A stretch of DNA of 64,000 nt from RDYZ01 sp964518905 (GTDB taxonomy: Bacteria; Cyanobacteriota; Cyanobacteriia; Cyanobacteriales; Geitlerinemataceae): positions 1 to 64,000 of the forward strand of contig CAZFJL010000016.1 in assembly GCA_964518905.1 (NCBI GenBank), in the 5' to 3' direction. The notes beneath the pieces are model-generated. The model was not told where the DNA came from and ran no database searches. It saw only the letters and a program-made list of their open reading frames with translations. Shown in pieces: positions 1 to 9,600 of the stretch. A program made the position numbers and the translations under genes. How positions within the stretch are numbered: the first letter of the stretch is position 1; every line of letters starts with the position of its first letter.

Positions 1-3
1 GTT

Positions 4-384
4 GGGAGCATCCCATTTGTGTCACCCTCACCCTAAATCCCTCTCCCAAGTTGGGCTACGGTGTATACACATCTCTCAAAATCCATCAGAGAAAGGAAAA
101 CAGCCCTTCTTGGAGCCAAGAGACCACGGAAAATCGAGGCTAAAACCCTCTCGTTATGAGCAGTCTGTGGCTAGCTCGGCGAGGAACCCACGATTTTTCG
201 AGGTTTGGAGGCCTTAAGGTCGCGAGGCTTTGAGCCTCAAATTAACCTAGATGAGTGATTTGAACACTTGTGTATACACGGTAGCCCAAGTTGGGAGAGG
301 GACTTTGAATCGGTCTCCCCTTCTCCCTTTTTTGGGAGAAGGGGCTGGGGGATGAGGGGCAAGTTGCATAAACGGGATGCTCCC
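4..384. mobile_element. Miniature inverted-repeat element (MITE-like), interrupted
   Basis: The ends are 18-bp inverted repeats with two mismatches: 4-21 reads GGGAGCATCCCATTTGTG and 367-384 is the complement of GGGAGCATCCCGTTTATG. Inside lies a core that starts with CCCTCACCCTAAATCCC, passes through self-complementary CTCCCAAGTTGGGAG, and ends GGGCTGGGGGATGAGGG. The same core recurs at 33555-33695 and in part at 35872-36048. There is no coding capacity. The core is interrupted by a second element (56-284). The left end lies at the window edge, so a target duplication cannot be judged. The structure is seen directly; calling it transposase-mobilised is inference. Confidence 0.75.
56..284. mobile_element. 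229-bp nested element with 15-bp terminal repeats and 11-bp target duplication
   Basis: The ends are CTACGGTGTATACAC (56-70) and the complement of CTACCGTGTATACAC (270-284), with one mismatch. It is flanked on both sides by CCCAAGTTGGG (45-55 and 285-295), which fits an 11-bp target-site duplication made on insertion into the core of the outer element. Removing it restores the uninterrupted core seen at 33580-33610. The longest open frame inside is too short to be a transposase, so it is non-autonomous. A 10-12-bp duplication is typical of IS4/IS231-like transposases, but no family can be assigned from the ends alone. Confidence 0.75.
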
Positions 385-437
385 GGTGGGTTTGATGGGA
401 ACGTCTCAACTTCGTTAATTCACGTTTTTACTAAATT

Positions 438-2345
438 GTGCTTGATATCACCTCATTCTGGTATCGCTTCAAAGCGTTCTTCGTCCGTCAGCTCATCATC
501 GGGCATCGGCTCGATGGCTTGAATCTTCGCCGATCGCTCTACGCCAAAATTGGCTTGGGATACTTCTGGGCGATCGCGATCGCGATGACCGGTTCGCTGG
601 TCGGCTTAGTCGGCGCGGACTACTACCAAGGCCAAGGCATCGAACAGTTATTCGACGCCCAAGAACAGGCCAAGCTCCTGGATCAGTTGCAGTTTGCCAG
701 CTCTGAGGTGAAGGTGCAGGGGTTGCTCCTTGATATTCGAGTGAGGCGAAAGCAATCGCAGGAGAAGATTTTAAGGGAGTTTGAGCAGACGCAAGACGAT
801 GCGATCGCCGAAGCCAACGCCGTCATCACATTCATCGAAACAGATCCAGCCTGGTTGGCGATCGATCGTGAGCAATTTGTGACTCTGATAACGGCGTATG
901 CGGAAGCCATCGGCCTCTACCATAACAACCTAGCGAAGTTCTTCGCGGAGATGAAGCCATATCCCCAACTCACGCTGAATGAGCTCAACACTCTACAGCG
1001 AAATTTGGCATTTGAGCAGCGTAACAATTACCTCACACAACTCGAAACACTTTCGCTAGAGGTGGAAGGTCTACGCCAACAAGCGGCGACACAGGCCATT
1101 AGTAGCGGCGATCGTATGGAGATGATCCAGGGCTATGAAAAATTTGTCATCATTATGAGCCTCTTGGTTTCGTCGGGGTTTGCGGCTTGGATTGCATGGC
1201 GCACAACGCAACAGATTGCCGCCCCGATCGCCGACGCTGCCGCCCTAGCGCAACAGGTCGCGAGCAAGTCTGACTACAGTCTGCGTTTACCCGTGACCAG
1301 TGATGACGAGGTGGGACGTTTGACCGAGGCGCTGAACTATTTAATCGAGCGTATTGATCTGCGATCGCGCCAACTGAAAACCTCAGCGAAAAATGCTCGC
1401 ACCAAGGCCAACACGCTGCAACGCACCTTAGCCGAACTCGAAAGTACCCAGGCGCAACTAATTCAAAGCGAGAAAATGTCATCCCTCGGGCTGCTTGTGG
1501 CCGGTATTGCCCACGAGATCAATAACCCCACTAGTTTTATCTACGGCAATATCACCCATGCCCGCGACTATCTCAGTGACTTGCTGGGCTTGCTCAACGC
1601 TTACCGACATCGCTACCCGGACGATCGCGAACTCAATGATCTCGCCGAAGAGCTTGATTTTGACTTCACGATCGATGATGTGCAGTCAATGATGGACTCG
1701 ATGGAAAACGGCGCACGGCGAATTAGCGAGATCGTGCGATCGCTGCGGACGTTTTCGCGGCTCGACGAAGCCGACGTGAAGCAGATTGATCTGCATGAAG
1801 GAATCGATAGCACCCTCACGATTCTCAATACGCGCTTTCGGATGTTTCCGAATGTCCAGCCGCTGAAGCTGATCAAAGATTACGGTGAACTACCCCTGGT
1901 CGAATGCCACGGCACGCAAATCAATCAGGTCGTGATGAATTTGATTGTTAATGCGATCGATGCGCTCGAAGATGCGGTTAGGGATGGCAAGTGGGAGCAT
2001 TTAGGATCTGAACCTCCAGGGGAAGATGCGGTAGAGCTAGAACCCTGCCTGACGATTCGGACGCGCGATCGCGGAGACGGCTGGGTTGCGATCGAGATTG
2101 CCGATAATGGCCTCGGTATTCCAGAGTCAGCGCGGGCGAAGCTGTTTGATCCGTTTTTCACCACCAAGGCGATCGGGCGCGGTACAGGCTTAGGACTATC
2201 GATCTGCTACAAAATCATCACGGATACCCATCACGGCCAACTGGAATATGAGACCGAAATCGGACGTGGTACAGCCTTTAAGATTTTGCTTCCCGTGATG
2301 CTGCTGGCCCGTCAGCCTCTCTCAACATCGAGCGTTGCCGGTTAA
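438..2345 (+). CDS. Membrane-bound sensor histidine kinase with HAMP domain
   Basis: A 635-residue sensor kinase that autophosphorylates on histidine and passes the phosphate to an unidentified response regulator. TM1 is at about residues 37-60 and TM2 at about 236-255, bounding a mostly helical extracytoplasmic sensor region. A HAMP linker (about 255-308) and coiled coil lead to the dimerisation helix with AGIAHEINNP, phospho-acceptor H359. The ATPase domain shows the N box (NQVVMNLIVNAIDAL), G1 (ADNGLGIP), F box (DPFFTTK) and G2 (GRGTGLGL). The start is GTG at 438; no better start leaves TM1 intact. No response regulator is adjacent, so it is an orphan. The kinase core is the same type as that at 62850, where HEINNP is followed by a long acidic insert. 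The ligand is unknown. Confidence 0.92.
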   Translation: MLDITSFWYRFKAFFVRQLIIGHRLDGLNLRRSLYAKIGLGYFWAIAIAMTGSLVGLVGADYYQGQGIEQLFDAQEQAKLLDQLQFASSEVKVQGLLLDIRVRRKQSQEKILREFEQTQDDAIAEANAVITFIETDPAWLAIDREQFVTLITAYAEAIGLYHNNLAKFFAEMKPYPQLTLNELNTLQRNLAFEQRNNYLTQLETLSLEVEGLRQQAATQAISSGDRMEMIQGYEKFVIIMSLLVSSGFAAWIAWRTTQQIAAPIADAAALAQQVASKSDYSLRLPVTSDDEVGRLTEALNYLIERIDLRSRQLKTSAKNARTKANTLQRTLAELESTQAQLIQSEKMSSLGLLVAGIAHEINNPTSFIYGNITHARDYLSDLLGLLNAYRHRYPDDRELNDLAEELDFDFTIDDVQSMMDSMENGARRISEIVRSLRTFSRLDEADVKQIDLHEGIDSTLTILNTRFRMFPNVQPLKLIKDYGELPLVECHGTQINQVVMNLIVNAIDALEDAVRDGKWEHLGSEPPGEDAVELEPCLTIRTRDRGDGWVAIEIADNGLGIPESARAKLFDPFFTTKAIGRGTGLGLSICYKIITDTHHGQLEYETEIGRGTAFKILLPVMLLARQPLSTSSVAG

Positions 2346-2490
2346 TTCGGAGGGATAGATCGAGAGCGATGATCGCTCGACGCGTAAAATCACGATCGCG
2401 ATTCGGACTTGGCGCGATCGGTTCGCTACGATAGGTCAGGTTGGCTACGGCTGACCCGGTTACAGCTCGTTCGGCGAATTCAGAAAAATA

Positions 2491-3270
2491 ATGGCGTCAA
2501 TTTCACTCACTGGCAAACTAGTGTTCATTACGGGAGCCAGTAGCGGCATCGGTCGATCGTGTGCCGAGCAGTTCGCCGCTGCGGGGGCGCGATTGTTGCT
2601 CGCTGCGCGGCGGCTCGATCGGCTCGAAGCGCTGGCGCTGGATCTGAACGCGACTTACGGCACGGAGGTTTACTATCTGGAGCTGGACGTGCGCGATCGC
2701 CAGTGGGTCGCAGACACCGTGGAACTGTTGCCGGAGGCATGGCGAAACATTGACATCTTAGTGAATAACGCTGGTCTCAGTCGCGGTCTCGACAAACTGC
2801 ACAGCGGCTCGATCGACGATTGGGACGAGATGATCGACACCAATGTTAAGGGCTTGCTCTACGTCAGCCGCGCCGTGATTCCGGGGATGGTCGATCGCGA
2901 TGCCGGACACGTGATCAATATCGGCTCGATCGCCGGTCGTGCGGCCTATCCCGGTGGTGGTGTGTATTGCGGCTCGAAGGCAGCGGTGCGGGAGATTTCG
3001 GCGGGGTTGAAGATTGATTTACTCGGGACGGCGGTACGGGTGAGCGAGGTTGATCCGGGGTTGGTGGAGACGGAGTTTAGTGATGTGCGGTTTCATGGCG
3101 ATCGCGATCGGGCGAAGACGACCTACACCGGGTTAACGCCGCTAACGCCGGATGATATCGCCGATATCGTGCTGTTTTGCGCGACGCGACCGGCTCATGT
3201 CAATCTCAGCGAACTGCTAGTTGTGCCGACGGATCAGGCAACGGCGACCCAGGTTTCGCGTCGGGGTTAG
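2491..3270 (+). CDS. Short-chain dehydrogenase/reductase, YdfG-like
   Basis: A classical NAD(P)-dependent short-chain oxidoreductase of 259 residues, the usual family length. The Rossmann motif TGASSGIG is near residues 14-21, with AARR after beta-2 suggesting NADP preference. The structural motif NNAG is near residue 91. The catalytic Ser lies in NIGSIAG near 147 and Tyr/Lys in YCGSKAA near 160. The C-terminal part (VDPGLVETEF and the final PTDQATATQV) resembles E. coli YdfG, a 3-hydroxy acid or serine dehydrogenase. It lies 145 bp after the kinase gene on the same strand. Substrate is not inferable from context. Confidence 0.88.
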   Translation: MASISLTGKLVFITGASSGIGRSCAEQFAAAGARLLLAARRLDRLEALALDLNATYGTEVYYLELDVRDRQWVADTVELLPEAWRNIDILVNNAGLSRGLDKLHSGSIDDWDEMIDTNVKGLLYVSRAVIPGMVDRDAGHVINIGSIAGRAAYPGGGVYCGSKAAVREISAGLKIDLLGTAVRVSEVDPGLVETEFSDVRFHGDRDRAKTTYTGLTPLTPDDIADIVLFCATRPAHVNLSELLVVPTDQATATQVSRRG

Positions 3271-3346
3271 ATCATCGAATTGACCCTATCGGTTGCGTTG
3301 TGCTGCCGTAATGGTTGGCAAGAGTTCGTCGTGGTCGCGATTCTGG

Positions 3347-4129
3347 ATGGAAGTAATGAATCAAAAATGGATAATCACGCCAAAGAAAACGCTAAGTGAT
3401 CAGGAAAGGCAAGCCTACTGGGAAAACACACACGTAGCCGAAAACTATGAAACGGTATGGAGTATGACGGAAGATCCGGTGTTACGCCATAAACTAACAG
3501 CGGAGATTCGATCGCATTCCAAACATGAAAAAATACTCATACCGGGATGTGGATCAAGAACGGTCTTAGAGCGACATTTCATCGAATCTCTCGCAGATAT
3601 CAGCGCGATCTATTGCACTGATTATCCCGGCGTCATTGAGGTTGCAGCAGGATACTATCAGCACGCCAAGGTTCATTATGAAGCCCGTGATTCACAAGAT
3701 CTAGGGTTTGAAACTGAGTTTGATGTGGTAGTCATTGTCAACTCAGTGTTATCCGAAAGTGACGCGGAAAATCGTGCGATCTTACGATCGTGTTATCGAT
3801 CGCTAAAAACAGGCGGAGTCTTGATTGGCCTGTTTCCCACGATATTTGCTGCGGTGGATATTGCGTATCTAGAACCAAGCCGACAACGACTAGAATGTGT
3901 CGATCTGGAACGCAGTGCGTTATATGAAACTCAGCAAAATTTATGGCAAATCTTTTATACTCCGCTTCGGCTTAGACAAATTATTAAAGAGGCGGGCTAT
4001 CATCTGGATAAAACCGAAATTTTCTTTTGTGATTCGCCGTATTTTTTGGAGCATTCAAAGCAATATTATGGACTTGAAGATCCAGATAATGTCGTCTATG
4101 AATTATTGGTCGTCGCACAAAAGTTATAG
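3347..4129 (+). CDS. Class I SAM-dependent methyltransferase of low GC content
   Basis: A predicted S-adenosylmethionine-dependent methyltransferase of about 260 residues. Motif I is ILIPGCGSRT, followed by an acidic residue after beta-2 (YCTDYPG), VVVIVNSVLSE as motif II, and LKTGGVLIGLFP as motif III. The start is uncertain: ATG at 3347 and 3356 and earlier in-frame starts are all possible, and none has a convincing ribosome-binding site. Base composition is clearly more AT-rich than the flanking genes and HIP1 palindromes are sparse, so it may be recently acquired. It precedes a sulfotransferase and glycosyltransferase block, which makes a small molecule or glycan substrate plausible, but this is inference. 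Confidence 0.75.
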   Translation: MEVMNQKWIITPKKTLSDQERQAYWENTHVAENYETVWSMTEDPVLRHKLTAEIRSHSKHEKILIPGCGSRTVLERHFIESLADISAIYCTDYPGVIEVAAGYYQHAKVHYEARDSQDLGFETEFDVVVIVNSVLSESDAENRAILRSCYRSLKTGGVLIGLFPTIFAAVDIAYLEPSRQRLECVDLERSALYETQQNLWQIFYTPLRLRQIIKEAGYHLDKTEIFFCDSPYFLEHSKQYYGLEDPDNVVYELLVVAQKL

Positions 4130-4312
4130 GGTGATAAAAATGGACTTTTGGAATTCCCCGATGTAGAGATGCAGGCTTCAGGCGACGTAAAAGCAAGGGA
4201 AAACGAGGGTTGTAGCTGCCGTCGAACTCATGTTTTGATCACTTCGCAGCCAAAAAAACGGACAGACCGAACCGCTGTGCTACGAATAGTCTCGTTCCTC
4301 GATCGCCATGCC

Positions 4313-5089
4313 ATGCCCCGCGAATTCGTCCACTTTTCCATCATCGGCACACAAAAAGGCGGCACGACCTCGCTCGATCGCTACCTAAGCCAACACCCCC
4401 AAATCTGCACCGCCCCCCAAAAAGAAGTCCACTTTTTCGACCTACAATTCCAGCTCGGGCGCGACTGGTACGAAGCGCAATTTCTGATCGATCCCGCCAA
4501 CCCCTTCGAGGCCAGCCTGACGATCGGTGAAGCCACCCCCTACTATCTGTTTCATCCCGGCGTCCCCGAACGCATGGCGACGCTTTACCCCCAGATCAAA
4601 CTGATCGTCATGCTGCGCGACCCCGTCGATCGCGCCATCTCCCACTACCACCACGCCGTTAAATATGGCTTTGAACCCTTAGGCTTTGACGCCGCGATCG
4701 CCGCCGAAGCCGATCGCCTCGCCGGGGAAAACATCCGACTCCTCACCAATCCGATCGCCACCAGCTACAGCCACCAACACCACAGCTACCTCGCACGCGG
4801 TCGCTACCTCGAACAAATTCTTTGCTGGGAACAGTTTTTCCCGCGATCGCAGTTCCTCTATATCAATAGCGCCGATTTTTTTGCCAACCCCGATCGCGAA
4901 CTTCAGCGCGTCTGCGATTTCCTCGGTGTTGCCCCCTTTGCGCTAACAAGCTACCCCAGCCATAACCCCGGTAGCGGGAACGATTCGGCGATCGATCCGT
5001 CACTCAAAGCGCAACTCGTCGATCGCTTTCGACCCCACAATCGCGCTCTATTCACCCATCTCGGGCTTGATTTTGGCTGGCCGACGTAA
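4313..5089 (+). CDS. PAPS-dependent sulfotransferase
   Basis: A cytosolic-type sulfotransferase of about 258 residues that moves sulfate from PAPS to a hydroxyl or amine acceptor. The 5'-phosphosulfate loop is GTQKGGTTSL at the N terminus, and the 3'-phosphate motif is LRDPVDRAISHY. The start is ATG at 4313 (MPREF), because the beta-strand and P-loop follow within about 10 residues; the upstream in-frame extension to 4148 looks non-coding. It is rich in HIP1, unlike the methyltransferase before it. It is followed by a GT4 glycosyltransferase. A homologous domain is fused to TPRs at 54214-55980. The acceptor is probably a surface glycan, but this is inferred from neighbours. Confidence 0.88.
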   Translation: MPREFVHFSIIGTQKGGTTSLDRYLSQHPQICTAPQKEVHFFDLQFQLGRDWYEAQFLIDPANPFEASLTIGEATPYYLFHPGVPERMATLYPQIKLIVMLRDPVDRAISHYHHAVKYGFEPLGFDAAIAAEADRLAGENIRLLTNPIATSYSHQHHSYLARGRYLEQILCWEQFFPRSQFLYINSADFFANPDRELQRVCDFLGVAPFALTSYPSHNPGSGNDSAIDPSLKAQLVDRFRPHNRALFTHLGLDFGWPT

Positions 5090-5114
5090 CACTCTGTCCC
5101 CTCCAGACACTCTC

Positions 5115-5150
5115 CAGAAGCCAGGATTTTTGAAAAACTCCGCTTTCTCA
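5115..5150. repeat. Dispersed AAGTC-type hairpin repeat, diverged copy
   Basis: An imperfect inverted repeat (AGAAGCCAGGATTTTT, then AAAAACTCCGCTTTCT) just after the sulfotransferase stop. It is a diverged member of the family best seen at 14641-14673, with others at 12281 and 37680. It could act as a transcription stop or an RNA-stability hairpin. Confidence 0.45.
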
Positions 5151-5303
5151 CCTCCTTGCTCGCTTGTCCGGAATGCCCCAGGATGGCAAACTTAGAGCCA
5201 GATTTATCGTAATGGCTTCATCATTACGATTCATCGCTTGTCACGGCGCAATCCTGCCACTTGCTTTGATCGGTTCGCCTTCACCTTTTCGATTTCAACC
5301 AAA

Positions 5304-6578
5304 ATGCGAATTCTCGTCCTACATCCGAACTTCCCCGCCCAGTTTCGGCATGTGATTGGCCTCCTTGGGAAAGATCCCGAGAACGAAGTCGTGTTTTGCA
5401 CGAAAAATGAGCGACCCGAATGGAAGATCGCAGGCGTCAAAAAGGCATTATTTACGCCCAGCCGCGACCCGAGACCGGAAACCCATCACTACGTCCGCGC
5501 CCTCGAATCAGCGGTGCTCCACGGTCAGGCGGCCTTTCGGACGCTGGAAAAGCTGAAGGCCAGCGGATTTACACCAGATGTGATTTACGGTCATTCGGGC
5601 TGGGGGCCGACGCTGTACACGAAAGATGTGTATCCCGATTCGCCGCTGATGTGCTATTTCGAGTGGTTTTATCATGCACGGGGCAGCGATGCGGATTTTG
5701 ACCCGGCTGATCCGCTAGAACCCGATGATTACGCCCGCATTCGGACAAAAAATGCGCCGATTTTGCTCGATCTGGCGAACTGCGATTGGGGACTATCGCC
5801 GACCCAGTGGCAACGATCGCAGTTTCCCCCCGAATTCCAAAGCAAAATTTCGGCCATGCATGACGGCGTCGATACGGAATTTTTCAAACCCAAACCGGGC
5901 GCAAAGTTAAAGCTGCCGAACCTGGATCTCTCCCACGTGGATGAAATCGTCACCTACGTCGGGCGCGGCATGGAACCCTATCGTGGTTTCCCCGAGTTCA
6001 TCGAGTCGATCGCCTACCTGCAAGAAAAACGCCCGAATGCCCACGTGGTAATCGTCGCCTCCGAGCGGGTCTGCTACGGCAAAGCGTTACCCGATGGTAA
6101 GAGCTACAAGGAGCACATGCTCGCAAAAGTGCCGCTCGACCTGTCGCGGGTTCACTTTGTCGGGACGTTGCCCTATCACGACTATCTCAAAGTGATTCAG
6201 GCGTCTTCGGCGCATATCTATCTGACGCGACCGTTTGTCTTGTCGTGGTCGTCGATCGAGGCGATGGCGACGGGCTGCGTCGTGGTGGGGTCGGCGACGC
6301 CACCGGTGGAGGAGGTGATTAAGGACGGTGAGAATGGGTTCTTGGTGGATTTCTTCTCGCCGAAGGAAATTGCCGATCGCGTCGCCTACGTCCTAGAGCA
6401 TCCGGAAGATATGAAGCGCATTCGCGCCAATGCTCGCAAAACAGTACTGGAAGAGTATTCGCTCGAAGCGCTGTTACCGAAGCATATCAAGCTACTGGAA
6501 AATGTCGCGAACGGCCAATTGCCGCCGGATGAGCATGTGATGCATCCGGCGCAACGCACGGGTTTTGCGATCACCTAG
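5304..6578 (+). CDS. GT4-family glycosyltransferase
   Basis: A retaining GT-B glycosyltransferase of 424 residues. The N-terminal domain begins MRILVLHPNFPAQFRHV, and the C-terminal donor-binding domain carries VTYVGRGMEPYRGFPEFIESI and then a GT4-type E-x7-E region (SWSSIEAMATGCVVVGSATPPVEEVI). ATG 5304 is preferred over TTG 5238 because the first beta-strand starts immediately after it. It lies between a sulfotransferase and a TPR-GT41 gene, so it probably acts in the same surface-polysaccharide or glycoprotein pathway. Donor sugar is not predictable. Confidence 0.9.
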   Translation: MRILVLHPNFPAQFRHVIGLLGKDPENEVVFCTKNERPEWKIAGVKKALFTPSRDPRPETHHYVRALESAVLHGQAAFRTLEKLKASGFTPDVIYGHSGWGPTLYTKDVYPDSPLMCYFEWFYHARGSDADFDPADPLEPDDYARIRTKNAPILLDLANCDWGLSPTQWQRSQFPPEFQSKISAMHDGVDTEFFKPKPGAKLKLPNLDLSHVDEIVTYVGRGMEPYRGFPEFIESIAYLQEKRPNAHVVIVASERVCYGKALPDGKSYKEHMLAKVPLDLSRVHFVGTLPYHDYLKVIQASSAHIYLTRPFVLSWSSIEAMATGCVVVGSATPPVEEVIKDGENGFLVDFFSPKEIADRVAYVLEHPEDMKRIRANARKTVLEEYSLEALLPKHIKLLENVANGQLPPDEHVMHPAQRTGFAIT

Positions 6579-6586
6579 ATCGGATT

Positions 6587-6607
6587 GGTGGGCGAGACCC
6601 ACCCTAC
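6587..6607. repeat. GGTGGG/CCCACC hairpin, short copy of a dispersed repeat
   Basis: GGTGGGCGAGACCCACC followed by CTAC lies between the GT4 and GT41 genes. It resembles half of the longer palindromic repeats at 41471 and 48985. Only about 76 bp separate the two genes, so readthrough transcription is still possible. Confidence 0.5.
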
Positions 6608-6654
6608 ATGCTCCACTTGTTTTTTGCCTCCCCTTACCCTCCCGACGATAAGCG

Positions 6655-9600
6655 ATGATCTCTGCCGCGACCCTCGACACCGCGATCGAACACCACCAGT
6701 CCGGCGATCTCGATCGCGCCCGCGATCTCTACCAAGCCGTCCTCGATCGCAATCCTGATGACGCTGCCGCCCTCCACGGCCTCGGGGCGGTGCATTACCA
6801 GTCCGACGAGTATGAAGCCGCGATCGATCTGCTTGGGCGAGCGGTGTACATCGCCGACCACGACCCGATCTATCGCAACACTCTCGGCTTGGCCTATCGC
6901 GCTCAGGGCAAACTCGCCCAAGCCTGCTGGCAATACCGCGCCGCCCTGGAGCGTGACCCGAAACATCAGGGCATTCAGAAAAATCTGAGCCGTGCTTGGG
7001 GAGAGTGGTTAGAGATCGATCGACCCGAGGCGATCACGTTTTTGGAGGGGATGGCGCATATGTATCACCGGGCGGGGTTGGAAGACGCCGCCGAGCAGCT
7101 TTACCGTAAAGAGATTGAGTTTGACGCCCAGAGTGCGGACGGCTGGCACGGTCTGGGGTTGATTGCCCAAAATCGGGGACAGCACGACCAGGCGATCGAG
7201 CTTTTCCAAAAGGCGATCGGCTTCGACGATCAGAACGCGATCTTCTATCACAATCTCGCCCTCGCCTACCACGCCAAAGGCCAAACGCCGATCGCCCTCC
7301 AAACCTTATCGATCGCACTCCACCACAATTTTCATCTGATCGCGCCGCGTCAACAGCTTGATACCTGTATCAATGCACTCTTTGCCCGCGATCCACTGAA
7401 ACTCAAACATACCCTGTGGGAAGACGGGCAAGCCTGGGAACGACGCGACGATCGGCGTCTAGCGCAGTTTCTTTATCAAAAGCTGATCGAAAAAGCGCCC
7501 GATGTTGCAGAAGTACGCTATGCCCTGGGACAGATCTGTTTGGCGCAGTACGAGAGTTACGACGCGCTGACCAACTTTCAAAAAGCGGTCGAGATCAAGT
7601 CGGACGTTGCCGAATATTATCGAGCGCTGGGCATGGCCTATCGGATGCACGCGCTACCGAGTGAGGCGCTCAAGTCGCTGAGTAAAGCGCTCGAACTGGA
7701 GCCGGACAATGCGGACATTCAGCGCGATTTTAACCAGATTATTGCGGACGTGATCGATTACTTCGATGAGGTGATGCAGGTCCATCATGCGCTGGAGAAT
7801 TATTCGCACGTTGCCGAGCTGGAGTATCAAGCGGGAAATTTCATCCGGAAACATACGGGCAAGGTCAAGGCGGCCTTGCGTCACTACGATCGCGCTCTCG
7901 CACTCATCCCGACGTATGCCGAGGTGCATCGCACGATCGCCGAGATTTACCTCGAAGAGCAAAATTACGATCTCGCGCTTGACCCGATTCACCAAGCCAT
8001 CCAAGCCCAGCCCGCAATCGCCGACGGTTACCGACTGCTCGGTGACGCGCTCTTCGGCCTGAAGAATCTCGCGGGTGCGACCAATGCCTATCAGCGATCG
8101 CTATCGATCAATGCCAATGATGCGCGAACCCTGAGCAGTTTGGCGCGTGCGCTGTCGGATCAGCAACAGTATGACCAAGCGGTCGAACTGTTCAAGAAGG
8201 CGATCGCGATCGATGGCAATATCGCCGCAACGCACTGGCACTTCGGCGAAACCTACGAGCGCATGGGTAAAACCGAGGAGACGATCGACTGTTGGCGCAA
8301 GGCGTTAAACCTCGATCCACACTATGGCGGCAAGGACTGCGGCGAAAACTATCGCAAAATCGCGGCTAAATTTCTAGCGGTGGATAAGAAGCAGGAGGCG
8401 GTGTTAGGGCTGAACAAGGCGATCGAACTGCAACCGGATCTCGCCGCTGCCCACTGGACGCTGTGCGAGATTTTCAACACCACCAACAGCCTGCCGCAGT
8501 CGCGGGCGGCGGGGCTGAAATATTACGACAACGTCAAAGATGATGAGCAGATCATGGCGGCGCTGATGGTGATGAAATCTCACGTCAATTCGGGCGTCAG
8601 CCATGTGGCGATCGAAATGCTCAAGACGATCGAGCCGCGCCTGTTAGACCTACTCGATCGGGCAGATATCAATATCGGAATGCGGCTCTACCTCAACTTG
8701 ATGTTCGATTTGCCCCACATTCGCGATGATGTCCCGGCCAATAGCGCCCTGGTGAAACGCCTCGCCCACGCCTATCTGCGCTACCTCGACGCCAAAGCCC
8801 TATCGGAAGATCACTACGCGATCGACTTTCCCCGCGACACCACCCCCAACCGTCCGCTCCGCATCGGCTTCGTCTCGAAACATTTCCGGCGTCACTCCGT
8901 CGGCTGGCTGAGTGTGGACGTGATCGAAGAGCTGGTCAAACTGACGCCCCATGTCTTCCTCTATGTCACCGGCGACATGAAGCGCGACCACCTCACCGAA
9001 CGCTTTGATGCGGCGGCGGAACGCTTCGTTCACCCCGAAAAAACCCTAAGCACAGCCGACTATCTCAAGGAAATCGCCAAGGACAAGCTCGATGTACTGG
9101 TCGATATGGACTCGGTGACGGTGATGCCCCACCTGGAAATCCTGCACCGCCATCCCGCGCCACTGTGTCTGACCTGGCTGGGTTTTGATGCGCCGTATCT
9201 CAATCCCAAACACTACTATTTTGGCGATCGCTACACCCACCCCGAGGGCGTAGACGAGCATTACATCGAGCAGGTCGTACGGCTGCCGGACTCGTTCGCT
9301 GCGACGAAGGGCTTGCCGATCGATACCACCAAGGATCGCGACACGATTCGCCGATCGATGCGAATCGCGCCGAACCAAGTCGCCTACCTCTGCGTTGCCA
9401 CCGGTAATAAATTCTGCCCCGAGATGGTCACCGCGCAAATCGAAATCCTCAAGCGCGTTCCCGATAGCCTGCTGCTCTATAAAGGACGGGTCGGTGATCT
9501 CGATGCGATTAAGCAGGAATATCAGACGGAATGCACCAAGCAAGGGGTGCGGATTAACCGCATTCACATCCTGCCGCGCACAGCAACGGAAGAGGAACAC

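Noticed and set aside
2..522. Short reading frames in the first 520 bp
   Set aside because: They cross the ends of the miniature elements and lack ribosome-binding sites or conserved features.
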